From NCBI GenBank assembly GCA_030604975.1, contig JAUVUV010000032.1:1-11432 (forward strand): 11,432 nucleotides of DNA, given 5' to 3'. Position 1 is the stretch's first letter, and each line of letters begins with the position of its first letter. This DNA is from Candidatus Glassiibacteriota bacterium (lineage in GTDB: Bacteria > Gemmatimonadota > Glassbacteria > GWA2-58-10). This document shows, piece after piece, positions 1 through 7,200 of the stretch. A program made the position numbers and the translations under genes. The notes beneath the pieces were generated by a model, which was not told the DNA's origin, made no database searches, and worked only from the letters and a program-made list of their open reading frames with translations.

Positions 1-1
1 A

Positions 2-109
2 GTGCTTCTGGAACATGTTGATATTATTGAAATTCTGAAACTCAAATTCGATAAGCTTAAATTACTTAAACCAGACCCATATCAAATGGCTTTAGCTCTT
101 AAAATTTAA
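2..109 (+). CDS. 3' end of an unidentified protein (possible transposase remnant)
   Basis: An open frame enters from the left edge and ends at TAA 107-109, giving the last 35 residues of a protein. The peptide is rich in Leu, Ile and Lys, with a segment LKLKFDKLKLLKPDPYQMA near the end, and its codons are much more AT-rich than those of the genes to the right. No domain can be recognised in so short a tail. The basic, helical C-terminus, the different base composition and the gene-poor stretch behind it would fit the end of an insertion-sequence transposase, with ACCGGACAGTACTGA (108-122) as a possible element end. I cannot verify that, because the other end lies outside the window. It could equally be the end of an ordinary hypothetical protein. 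Confidence 0.35.
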   Translation: MLLEHVDIIEILKLKFDKLKLLKPDPYQMALALKI

Positions 110-428
110 CCGGACAGTACTGACCAAAAGAAACAAAAGTTATTTCTGACACCTGAGGCATCTACTCCGCTTCACCGAGATCGCCTGCGGTAAAAGCCCC
201 GCAATGGCCTGCCGGAGCTATGTACATATAGCAGGGCATTCATGGAAATTACTCGTCTTCTACACGCTCGGTTATCAGAGATCTCAGGTTACAGTACTAC
301 TAAAAGCACGCTTTTTGCTGCTGTAAATCGCTAATAATTCAGATAAAATAACTTCACGCCGTATTTTACCGGGCACCTCTGATTTCTATTAGTAAAGTAA
401 TAATACTACGATTCAGGATTGGTGGAAA
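110..428. other. Gene-poor AT-rich intergenic stretch
   Basis: This lies between the left-edge reading frame and the stop codon of the methyltransferase gene, so it is downstream of both. I see no gene with a credible ribosome-binding site, no tRNA and no strong intrinsic terminator for the minus-strand operon. Weak features are a 5-bp hairpin (TGCGG 186-190 with CCGCA 199-203) and two copies of ACAGTACT (114-121 and 291-298). The composition resembles the left-edge frame more than the operon to the right, so a mobile-element scar is possible but not shown. Confidence 0.5.
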
Positions 429-1244
429 TCACCGCTTTGCAGGTCGTTTCTTTTTGCGCGCTGTGACAATCATCCGGGTGGACATGAACCCCAGGTCGGC
501 CTCACTGCTTAATTTGTCAAGACCCCGGTGCACCTCGATCTTGCTGAAACCCGAAGAGTCAACAAGCTCACGTATGGAGTGCGCACTGTAGAGCTTTTCA
601 AAGTAGCTGGACTCGCGGATCAAACCTTTCTTTCTGGAAACCACCAGCTCGCGAACCTCGAGACCGCCGCTGGCTGACTTGCGTTTTCTCAGCACCAGGA
701 TGTCACTGTCGGCCTCGTGCCAGCTGTTTTCGGCGATTGATTTCGCCACTTTATCTCCATCGGCGATATCAACGAGCAGCACGCCGCTGGGAACCAGCAC
801 GCGCCAGGCTTCCTGCAGGATAACAGCGTTCTGGCAGTCATCAGCAAAGTAGCCGAATGAACATGCCATCAGAGCCACCGCCCGGTAGGAATTCTCCCTG
901 ATCGGCAGGCGGCGGGCGTCGGCCCGGATAAATCTTACATCAGAGTGGCCTGAACTTGCGCCCAATTTAAGCAGGTATTCCGAGTAATCCAGGGTGGTCA
1001 ACCCGGTATAACCCCGGCGGGCCAGCTCCAGCGAATGACGGCCCTGCCCGCCGCAAAGGTCCAGAATCGGATCATCCCGGTTGACACCGAGGAAATGCTC
1101 TATCAAATCCGCCTCGGAGCGGGTAAGCTCCTCGTTGCCGATAGTGCGGGCGTCGGTTATCAGGTAGATTTCATCGAAAATATATTTCCACCATTCGGGA
1201 TCAACCGGAGAGTTTACCGGACTGTCTGGATTGTCTTGAGGCAT
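429..1244 (-). CDS. Class I SAM-dependent methyltransferase
   Basis: The 271-residue protein has a Rossmann-type methyltransferase core. Motif I is ILDLCGGQG at residues 60-68. The acidic residue that would bind the ribose of SAM is D86 in TLDYSEYL, and FIRADARRLP at about 105-114 is the usual motif II/III region that contacts the adenine. ALMACSFGYF (about 124-133) and the following LRP-like hairpin VLVPSGVLLVDI (about 149-160) match motif IV and post-motif strands of methyltransferase domains 11/25. The C-terminal third would shape the substrate pocket but gives no hint of substrate, and the tail is very basic (ARKKKRPAKR). There is no signal peptide, so it is cytosolic. The ATG at 1242-1244 has AGAGG a few bases upstream and starts 14 bp after the stop of the ATP-grasp gene, so the two are probably co-transcribed. 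A small-molecule or peptide substrate made by that neighbour is possible. The family is clear; the substrate is unknown. Confidence 0.85.
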   Translation of the reverse strand: MPQDNPDSPVNSPVDPEWWKYIFDEIYLITDARTIGNEELTRSEADLIEHFLGVNRDDPILDLCGGQGRHSLELARRGYTGLTTLDYSEYLLKLGASSGHSDVRFIRADARRLPIRENSYRAVALMACSFGYFADDCQNAVILQEAWRVLVPSGVLLVDIADGDKVAKSIAENSWHEADSDILVLRKRKSASGGLEVRELVVSRKKGLIRESSYFEKLYSAHSIRELVDSSGFSKIEVHRGLDKLSSEADLGFMSTRMIVTARKKKRPAKR

Positions 1245-1258
1245 GATGCCTCTACGGT

Positions 1259-2668
1259 TTATTCAGTGAGCAAATCCGCACCGAAACTGTAGAGGCCGTC
1301 CGATGCGATAATCGCTGGGGTGCCGTTCCAGGGCTGTTTCAGGGCGATCTCTTTCTCCTCTTCCGGCAATTCCATGTACTGGTCAAGCAAACCCTCGCGC
1401 CACCACTTTTCAAGCTTTACACAGTCCTGCCAGAGTCCTCGGGCGAAGTTCTCGAAAGCGATCAACTGGCCGCGGCTGATTATTCTAGGCCGCATCGCCT
1501 GGGGTATCGGGCCATTGAGATAGGCAAGGCCGAGTGGAAAGGCTTTCTCGCCCACCTCCTCTTTCAAGGCTTTGAATTTCGAGGCCGGTATTTTCTCCAC
1601 TAGCTCGAGCACCTTCCGTGCAGCCTCAGCGGAGGAACCTTCGGTAAGAGCAATCGCCTGGGTTCCTCCGCCCATCCCCACGTTGGTCGGTATGCCGCCG
1701 TACCGGGCGACAAAGCCGAACAGCCTCTGGTCGTTGACAAAGCAGCGGAAATCTGTCTGCCTGCGGCGCAGCACAACCGACTTTCCGCTCTCATCCAGTT
1801 CTGGATACATTTCAGCCCACAGCTCAGGCGGAATCATCTGCTGGACAATGTACTCACCCTGCTCCAGCGCAATCTGGATGCATTTGTCCGGATCAGGCTG
1901 ATTTGGGCCGACAAATACCCCTTTGCCTGAATACCCGTGCTCAGGTTTCAGTACGAGGTTATTCCAGTTTTGCCTGGTCCATTCGACAAGATTGGTTATC
2001 CGGGAGCTGTCAGGAGCCTCGGTACGGCGCGGGAAAAAGCGCCTGGTCCAGGGCGTGCGGCTCACAGTGCCTGGAGAAAGACGCTCGGCCAGTGGTCCGG
2101 TTACAGCCTCGAAAACGCCTTTCGAACCGACCGGTTCCATTCCTCTCGGATTGACAGTGATCCCGTCGGCTATAGCATCGAGCAGTGCTCCCGCCTTGCC
2201 CTGTTTCTCGAGCTTGACAATTATCGCGTTATTGAAATCGCAGAATATAGCTGTTATCCGCTTATTGCCCACATGGTATTCCCCCCGGCTGTTTTTCTCC
2301 AGCTCGTGAGGCGCGGCCAGCACCGCATCGGTTTCCGGCTCGCTGGCCAGGTATTCCACCATCAGGCGGTTTTCCGCGACAGCCTCCAGAGTTTCCTCTT
2401 CGGCCAGCAGTGCAAGGCCCGGACGGAGAAGGTCAGGATACCGAAGCCGGTGCTGGCGGTACATCATATCCCGAAAAAACGGGGTAGAGTTGAAAATCGG
2501 GTGCTCGAAATCAAGATGCAATGTGAGCCCGGTGATTCGGCAAATCCTGTTCCAGATAAACCTGCCCAGGCGCTGGGTCAGCAGCTGGTAATACCATCCG
2601 CCTGGACTGCCGAGGTTCCACTCGGAATGGTAACCGGTAAACTCGTTCCCGTTTCGTGTCTCTGTCAT
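1259..2668 (-). CDS. Circularly permuted ATP-grasp-like ligase
   Basis: The protein has 469 residues from the ATG at 2666-2668. An in-frame TTG at 2684-2686 would add six residues, and neither start has a strong ribosome-binding site. The order of motifs is that of the permuted ATP-grasp / glutathionylspermidine-synthase-like group. Counting from the TTG start, an NPRG...VGSKGVFEAV segment (179-195) and TPWTRRF (211-217) precede a nucleotide-binding loop LVLKPEHGYSGKGVFVG (244-260). The hinge-type EYIVQQMIP (278-286), then DFRCFVNDQ...GFVARYGG (312-331) and a Gly-rich VGMGGGTQA (336-344) follow, as in the late ATP/Mg-binding strands. Such enzymes activate a carboxylate with ATP and join it to an amine, often amino acids or peptides. 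The first 170 residues are not recognised. The gene lies 43 bp behind the DUF885 peptidase gene and 14 bp before the methyltransferase gene, which suggests a small ligation/modification pathway. The substrate cannot be told, and I am fairly sure only of the superfamily. Confidence 0.7.
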   Translation of the reverse strand: MTETRNGNEFTGYHSEWNLGSPGGWYYQLLTQRLGRFIWNRICRITGLTLHLDFEHPIFNSTPFFRDMMYRQHRLRYPDLLRPGLALLAEEETLEAVAENRLMVEYLASEPETDAVLAAPHELEKNSRGEYHVGNKRITAIFCDFNNAIIVKLEKQGKAGALLDAIADGITVNPRGMEPVGSKGVFEAVTGPLAERLSPGTVSRTPWTRRFFPRRTEAPDSSRITNLVEWTRQNWNNLVLKPEHGYSGKGVFVGPNQPDPDKCIQIALEQGEYIVQQMIPPELWAEMYPELDESGKSVVLRRRQTDFRCFVNDQRLFGFVARYGGIPTNVGMGGGTQAIALTEGSSAEAARKVLELVEKIPASKFKALKEEVGEKAFPLGLAYLNGPIPQAMRPRIISRGQLIAFENFARGLWQDCVKLEKWWREGLLDQYMELPEEEKEIALKQPWNGTPAIIASDGLYSFGADLLTE

Positions 2669-2711
2669 CAAAGTTTTCCCGGTCAAAAGTGAAATAACTG
2701 TTCAGCTCGGG

Positions 2712-4337
2712 CTATTTCCCGATTTTACGCTGCACCAGGCTTGTTTCGAGAAGGCGTTCCAGAAGATCGAAAGGTATTTCACCGGCCGAGAGCAGCAGAG
2801 CGTATAATTCGCGGTCAGATGAAACTCTGGAGTGGAATTTATCGACCAGTCTTTCCAGTTCCAGCCGTCCGATGGTATAAGTTAACTGGTATCCCGGCTG
2901 ACAGCGGTACTCGCGGATCAGCTGGGCGGCCAGTTTGCCCTGGATTCCTATTTCAGCCAGAAGTTCTCCGGCGCTTGAATCATTCAGTTTGCCGATATGA
3001 AGGCCCAGTTCGCAGATCGAGCGGCAGGTGCGCTTTAATTTCCGGTGCTCAACACACATCAGTTCATTCGGCAGATAGAAATAACCCAGATCAACCATCC
3101 GCTGCTCAGCCCAGCAGGACCAGCCCTCGTAAAAAAGCGCGTTTTCGCTCTGGCGGCGGATCGCTGATTTTAATCCCAGGCGAACTGTATCCAGGTGGTG
3201 ATGGCCCGGAAAAGTCTCGTGCACGGTAATATCGCGGTAGTCCGAATGGAGAGCAAGCCGGGAATGCTTATCCTGCGCAGAACTGTCAAACACGATAAAA
3301 AATACTCCCGGCTTATTAATTTCCAGGGGCGCAGCGTAAGAGGCAGAGGCTCTTAAACCGCACAGGTAATCTGGCATCAGCCGGACCTCCGGTAACCTGT
3401 TCGTATCAATGTCACCTGTATCGGAGTGCCGGTCCAGCCAGCGGACGAGCCGGTCAAGTTCGTACCTGTACCACTCGATCGGCTCCTGGTTTTCGAGTGC
3501 GGCCGGCGGCGGATCCACCGCCAGCTTTCTCCATTCGGTTGGCTCATATCCGAGACTTTTCGCTGTGGATTGCAGGTTGCAGGTCAGCCTTTGGCGCTCG
3601 GTGAGCAGAAGTTCATATAATTCCTCGGGCTCTTTATCCATCCCGAATGCCTGCTCGAGAAGGGCTTTGTAGCGGTCGGCGCCGAGACTTTCGGGCTTGG
3701 GTGAGATTTTTAACCGTTTAATTATCCTGGTAAACTCGGCAACTTCTTCACACAATGCCTTGATTCCAGAAAGCATCCCTCTGCTTTGCCTGACCTGCTG
3801 GAGACAGGCCAGGCGCCCGGTTAATTTTTCGAAATTTTCTGACCAGATCAACGCCTGCTCAGCCCGCTGGCGGCTAATCGATTTCAGTTGTCCCTTTCCA
3901 CAGCGGAAAAGCCTGACAGCCGATTTCAGCCTGCTCCCAAGGCATAAGGGATCATCAGCTGCCAGGACCAGCCCGTGAACCGCTATCATAAAATAGAGGG
4001 AAGGATCGTGAAGGTGAGCCTTTTCGGTGCCGAACATACGGACAAAATTATCTGCGTGCATTTTCAACAATCGGGCGTCGAGCTGAATATCGAGTTCCGC
4101 CTTGCTCCCGGCTGCGGATTTCCCCAGAAAGCTGATCGTGTCCCCGGCCACAGTCAGCCCCTGGTCGATAAGCTCTCCGGAGAGGTCTTCCATTGAATCC
4201 TGGAAAGAGAGGGAGGATTCAGCGAGTGGGAAAAAAATAAACTCGTCACTTGCGCTCATCACCGGGAAATGTTCGGCCATGAACGCGAGGTAGCTTTCGA
4301 TTCGCTCATCCAGAACTTGCCTGAGAGTAGTAGACAT
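2712..4337 (-). CDS. DUF885-type zinc metallopeptidase
   Basis: The 541-residue protein carries HETFPGHHHLD at 373-383, the HExxPGHH signature of the DUF885 family, in which H373 and H377-region histidines plus a downstream Glu bind zinc. E404 in LFYEGWSCWAEQ (401-412) is the expected third ligand region. A C-terminal QPGYQLTYTIGRLEL (480-494) matches the family's PGxxxxYxxG segment. The length agrees with typical members (about 550-600 residues). The N-terminal 300 residues are helical and less conserved. There is no signal peptide or membrane segment, so it should be cytosolic, whereas many family members are exported. The ATG at 4335-4337 follows a T-run on the plus strand and lacks a clear Shine-Dalgarno. 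It is the first gene of the minus-strand operon, ahead of an ATP-grasp ligase and a methyltransferase. Peptidase or amidohydrolase activity is inferred from the metal site; the substrate is unknown. Confidence 0.8.
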   Translation of the reverse strand: MSTTLRQVLDERIESYLAFMAEHFPVMSASDEFIFFPLAESSLSFQDSMEDLSGELIDQGLTVAGDTISFLGKSAAGSKAELDIQLDARLLKMHADNFVRMFGTEKAHLHDPSLYFMIAVHGLVLAADDPLCLGSRLKSAVRLFRCGKGQLKSISRQRAEQALIWSENFEKLTGRLACLQQVRQSRGMLSGIKALCEEVAEFTRIIKRLKISPKPESLGADRYKALLEQAFGMDKEPEELYELLLTERQRLTCNLQSTAKSLGYEPTEWRKLAVDPPPAALENQEPIEWYRYELDRLVRWLDRHSDTGDIDTNRLPEVRLMPDYLCGLRASASYAAPLEINKPGVFFIVFDSSAQDKHSRLALHSDYRDITVHETFPGHHHLDTVRLGLKSAIRRQSENALFYEGWSCWAEQRMVDLGYFYLPNELMCVEHRKLKRTCRSICELGLHIGKLNDSSAGELLAEIGIQGKLAAQLIREYRCQPGYQLTYTIGRLELERLVDKFHSRVSSDRELYALLLSAGEIPFDLLERLLETSLVQRKIGK

Positions 4338-4407
4338 TTTTTTTACCGGGGGTTAAATTCCGTTAACTGGGGAAGACAACCCACAGGGCCGGATCATTCT
4401 ATTAAAG

Positions 4408-4434
4408 TTTTAATTAAAATCATCTTAAAGTCAA
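4408..4434 (-). promoter_or_regulatory. Possible promoter for the minus-strand operon
   Basis: On the minus strand, TTGACT (4434-4429) matches five of six bases of a sigma-70 -35 box. About 16 bases further is a weak -10-like TAAAAC overlapping the perfect palindrome TTTTAATTAAAA (4408-4419). The site is about 70-95 bases upstream of the DUF885 gene start. The poor -10 match makes this tentative. The palindrome may be only AT-rich promoter DNA or a small operator shared with the divergent rnr gene. Confidence 0.25.
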
Positions 4435-4480
4435 TTCTCAGCGGAAAATTATTATGCAAGAAGAAAAAAGTTGAGGCACA

Positions 4481-4573
4481 CTTTTCTGTTCCAGAAAGGG
4501 CTCTGGCGTGCGCGGAAGAGGTTGTTTCCGCCTGGTGGGTTGAAATGACCAGGTCTGAATAGCGCCAGGGACC
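4481..4573 (+). promoter_or_regulatory. Predicted structured 5' leader of rnr (hairpin plus three-way junction)
   Basis: Four stems can be drawn by hand between the AT-rich promoter zone and the rnr start. A first hairpin pairs 4481-4488 with 4492-4499 around a TTC loop. A closing stem pairs 4501-4509 with 4562-4570 (nine pairs, two of them G-U), extended by two more pairs across a G-A mismatch. Inside it, 4512-4518 pairs with 4525-4531 (seven pairs, six-base loop) and 4532-4536 pairs with 4548-4552 (five pairs, 11-base loop). The two inner stems abut and could stack, giving a three-way junction. The rnr ATG follows 22 bases after the closing stem. No U-run follows, so it is not a simple terminator. 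A regulatory leader or a small RNA are both possible. A weak -10-like TATTAT sits at 4450-4455. The first hairpin and the extended closing stem compete for 4498-4499. Confidence 0.4.
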
Positions 4574-4595
4574 GGTTGAAAATATCGAGATAGGA

Positions 4596-6797
4596 ATGAC
4601 ACTAGGCAGAAGAGCACTGAAAAAATATTTCCTGGAGAACGTTTCCGGGCCGGTAAAAGTGAAACAGGTGGCGCGTGCTCTGGGATTAAAAGATTCCGAG
4701 TACCGCCTGTTGCGTAAACTCATGCGTCAGATGGCAGACGAGGGTGTTCTCAGCCGGGTGAGGAAAAATTGCTACACTCTGGCCGAGGGCGGGGACACTG
4801 TTACCGGACGGGTTCAGCTTGCAAGGAAAGGATTCGGCTTTATTATCCCGGACAGCGGCGGACGGGATTTTTTTGTAAAATCTTTCAATCTCGGGAGCGC
4901 TTTTGATGGTGATAGGGTGGAAGCACGGGTTATCAATAAGTCAGATAGGGGTAATCCGGAGGCCGCGGTGGTGCGGGTAATCAACCGGGCGCGGAAACGA
5001 TTTATTGGAATTTTGAAAAAACGCAAAGGGTTTTCTGTGCTCGAACCTGCCGAGGAAAAGGTTTTCAGCGATATCCTGATCCCGGCCGGAGAAGCGGCCC
5101 AGTTGAAAAACGGGCAGAAATTGCTGGTGGAGGTTTTCGACTGGGGCGCCGACCGGAGCAAGCCTCTGGGCAAGGTGCTGGAAGTTTTGGAGGGTGAGAG
5201 GGCGAAGCCGGGGGAGCAAATCCTGCTCAAGTACGAATTGCCAGAGCGTTTTCCCCCGGTCGTGCTGAAAGAAAGCAGAGAGGTCCCACGGGAAGTCAGG
5301 CCGGAAGATATTGAGAACAGAAAAGATCTACGCGGCCTCACTGCATTCACTATCGATCCCCTCGAAGCCCAGGATTTCGATGATGCGCTCAGCGTGAGAG
5401 CTCTGCCCGGCGGGGATTTCGAGGTCGGTGTGCATATCGCCGATGTGAGCCACTATGTGCCGGAGGGCTCGGAACTAGACCTGGAAGCCCATGAACGTGG
5501 GCTGAGTGTTTATCTCAATGAAGCTTATATCCCGATGCTGCCGGAGGAATTGTCTTCCGGTATCTGTTCGCTCATCAGCGGCCGGGACAGACTCGCGATC
5601 TCTGTGCTGATACGCTTAAATCCTGAAGGAGAGTTAAAAAGAAGCTGGATTGTGCCGGCAGTCATTTGCAGCCGCTACCGTTTCGATTACGAGCAGGCAC
5701 AGCGCTTGATCAACGGCCAGGTCGATGCAACTGAACCGGATTCAGAAACTATGAAAGCCCTGCACCTGCTGAAAGATTTAAGCGAGAAAAGAAGGCGGAG
5801 ACGGAGAGCCCAGGGCCAGATAGATTTTGACCTGCCGGAGCCACTTGTGGTAAAAAGTGATAAGGGAGAACCGCTGGAGATCAGGCGCAAACCCAGACTT
5901 GAAAGCCATCGGCTGGTAGAGGAGTTCATGATTACAGCCAATGAAATAGTGGCTAAACGGTTGGCCAGGAGTTCGTTTCCGGCGGTTTATCGAATCCACG
6001 AGGCTCCGGCCCCACATACAGTGGAAAATATCAATTACCAGTTGAAAACCCTGAACCCCGTGCTGTTCATCCCATCCAGCGCCAAAAGCCATAAGCCGGC
6101 AGCTTATTCCCGGGTTATTGACAAGGCCGAGGAATTGGGGCTTGGCGAACTCGCCTCGCTGATCGTAATCCGATCGATGAAAAAAGCACTTTACAGTATC
6201 GAGAATATAGGACATTTCGGTCTGGCAACCAGCTGCTACACTCATTTCACCTCGCCGATCAGGAGATATCCGGACCTGCTCGTGCATCGCTTGCTGAAAA
6301 AATCGCTTATAGGCGAAAAAGCAGACAGCAAGACCCTGGAGTACCTGGAGTACGAACTGGCGGGTATCTGCGCCCTATGCAGCCAGCGTGAGCAATTGAC
6401 CGAAAGCGCCGAAAGGGAGTCGGACAGCCTGATTCAGGCTCGATTTATGCATAATTATCAGGGTGAATGTTTCCAGGGCGTCATTACAGCAGTTAGATCA
6501 TTTGGTTTCAGCGTTCGCCTGGAAGAGTACCTGGTGGAGGGCTTTGTCCATGTAAGCCGTCTCAGTAATGATTTTTACCAGCTTGATGAGAAGGAGGCCT
6601 GTCTGAAAGGCAGGAGTAGCGGCAGAATGTTTCGCCTGGGTCAAAGGCTAAAACTCATTCTCCAGCTTTCCGATCCTGAAACGGGGAAAATAGACTTTAT
6701 CCCGGCCGAACTTGATGAAACCACGATTGTTAAGCGAAAGAAAAAGAAAGAAACACGCAGGGAAAAAGAAAAAGGCAGGGAATTTTTCCTGCCTTGA
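4596..6797 (+). CDS. rnr: Ribonuclease R (RNB-family 3'-5' exoribonuclease)
   Basis: RNase R is a processive, Mg-dependent hydrolytic 3'-5' exoribonuclease that degrades structured RNA in the cytoplasm. The 733-residue protein shows the complete domain order. A winged-helix N-terminus (about 5-62) is followed by a first cold-shock OB fold (TVTGRVQLARKGFGFII, 68-84, through about 115) and a second OB region (about 135-200). The RNB catalytic domain spans about 245-570. A C-terminal S1 domain (GVITAVRSFGFSVRL, 628-642, onward) leads to a Lys/Arg-rich tail (713-728). The metal-binding signature IDPLEAQDFDDA gives D254, D260, D262 and D263, the equivalents of the four active-site aspartates. HRLVEEFMITAN (438-449), YRIHE (465-469) and HFTSPIRRYPDLLVHR (550-565) are further RNB hallmarks. 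The ATG has only a weak GAGA-type ribosome-binding site after a highly foldable leader. The last codons overlap the rpsT terminator on the other strand. Nothing is truncated; the identification is secure. Confidence 0.96.
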   Translation: MTLGRRALKKYFLENVSGPVKVKQVARALGLKDSEYRLLRKLMRQMADEGVLSRVRKNCYTLAEGGDTVTGRVQLARKGFGFIIPDSGGRDFFVKSFNLGSAFDGDRVEARVINKSDRGNPEAAVVRVINRARKRFIGILKKRKGFSVLEPAEEKVFSDILIPAGEAAQLKNGQKLLVEVFDWGADRSKPLGKVLEVLEGERAKPGEQILLKYELPERFPPVVLKESREVPREVRPEDIENRKDLRGLTAFTIDPLEAQDFDDALSVRALPGGDFEVGVHIADVSHYVPEGSELDLEAHERGLSVYLNEAYIPMLPEELSSGICSLISGRDRLAISVLIRLNPEGELKRSWIVPAVICSRYRFDYEQAQRLINGQVDATEPDSETMKALHLLKDLSEKRRRRRRAQGQIDFDLPEPLVVKSDKGEPLEIRRKPRLESHRLVEEFMITANEIVAKRLARSSFPAVYRIHEAPAPHTVENINYQLKTLNPVLFIPSSAKSHKPAAYSRVIDKAEELGLGELASLIVIRSMKKALYSIENIGHFGLATSCYTHFTSPIRRYPDLLVHRLLKKSLIGEKADSKTLEYLEYELAGICALCSQREQLTESAERESDSLIQARFMHNYQGECFQGVITAVRSFGFSVRLEEYLVEGFVHVSRLSNDFYQLDEKEACLKGRSSGRMFRLGQRLKLILQLSDPETGKIDFIPAELDETTIVKRKKKKETRREKEKGREFFLP
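6762..6795 (-). terminator. Intrinsic terminator of rpsT, lying inside the 3' end of rnr
   Basis: Read on the minus strand, a perfect 8-bp stem AAGGCAGG (6795-6788) and CCTGCCTT (6779-6772) encloses an 8-base loop. It is followed directly by TTTCTTTTTC (6771-6762), a T-rich tract. It sits about 38 bases past the rpsT stop codon, as expected for Rho-independent termination. On the plus strand the same bases encode the last residues of RNase R (KGREFFLP) and the first base of its stop codon, and no T-run follows in that direction, so it serves mainly rpsT. Confidence 0.75.
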
Positions 6798-6832
6798 ATC
6801 ATTCGCCATCTTTCAGTTGACCCACAAACTGT

Positions 6833-7102
6833 TCAGCTGGATGCGCCTTCTTTCATTTTGGCCACTAAATGGCTCAAACGCGATTTATAACGGTCAGCGG
6901 TACACTTGTGGATCACACCCGCCTTTGCAGTCTTATCGATAGAGGAGAAAACTTTCGGCAAAAGTTTGACTGCGTTTTCGTAATCGGTTTCCTTGCGCAG
7001 CTTTTTTATAAAGGTGCGCATTGTAACGCGGCGTTTGCTGTTGCGCTGGTTGCGGATCAAACTCGTTCTGTGACGTTTGATCGCGCTTTTTAAGTTCGGC
7101 AC
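6833..7102 (-). CDS. rpsT: 30S ribosomal protein S20
   Basis: S20 binds 16S rRNA early in assembly of the small ribosomal subunit. The 89-residue basic, all-helical protein has the family's opening MPNLKSAIKRHRTS. The RNQRNSKRRVTMRTFIKKL helix (17-35) and the SIDKTAKAGVIHKCTADRYKSRL segment (54-76) correspond to the conserved DKAAxKGxIHxNxAARxKSRL. Length is normal. The start is GTG (7102-7100), not ATG, supported by GGAGG seven bases upstream and by the exact family N-terminus. E. coli rpsT also uses a non-AUG start (UUG), which is tied to autoregulation, so the GTG here may have a similar role. The gene stands alone, converges on rnr and is divergent from the protease gene. Its terminator is at 6762-6795. 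Confidence 0.95.
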   Translation of the reverse strand: MPNLKSAIKRHRTSLIRNQRNSKRRVTMRTFIKKLRKETDYENAVKLLPKVFSSIDKTAKAGVIHKCTADRYKSRLSHLVAKMKEGASS

Positions 7103-7114
7103 TGATCGCCCTCC
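7103..7114 (-). promoter_or_regulatory. Ribosome-binding site fixing the GTG start of rpsT
   Basis: On the minus strand GGAGG (7114-7110) is followed by a seven-base spacer and the GTG codon. No in-frame ATG lies nearby upstream, and the next in-frame Met is residue 28, inside the conserved region. The GTG is therefore the real start. Confidence 0.8.
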
Positions 7115-7200
7115 GGGGTAAAGCGATTAAACAATTACATAAGATTTTCAATTATCAGTTTTAGAAGATTCAAATAATAATATCTTCCGGAAAATTGTCA

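Noticed and set aside
114..298. Two copies of ACAGTACT as possible element ends or target duplication
   Set aside because: Eight bases in the same AT-rich stretch can recur by chance, and no element lies between them.
204..326. A 40-codon frame starting at ATG 204
   Set aside because: There is no ribosome-binding site, no recognisable sequence and the codon use looks random.
421..433. Small hairpin GGTG/CACC at the methyltransferase stop codon
   Set aside because: It has only four pairs and no T-run on the minus strand, so it is not a credible terminator.
1937..2692. A 251-codon open frame on the plus strand opposite the ATP-grasp gene
   Set aside because: It is antisense to a gene with clear ligase motifs, has no ribosome-binding site or recognisable domain, and looks like a codon-bias shadow.
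4481..4573. A tRNA, 4.5S RNA or similar known small RNA in the rnr leader
   Set aside because: There is no acceptor/T-arm pattern and no SRP-type conserved loop. The fold does not match a family I can name.
6814..6831. Inverted repeat CAGTT/AACTG between rnr and rpsT
   Set aside because: It has only five pairs, an eight-base loop and no T-run. The hairpin at 6772-6795 is a much better terminator.
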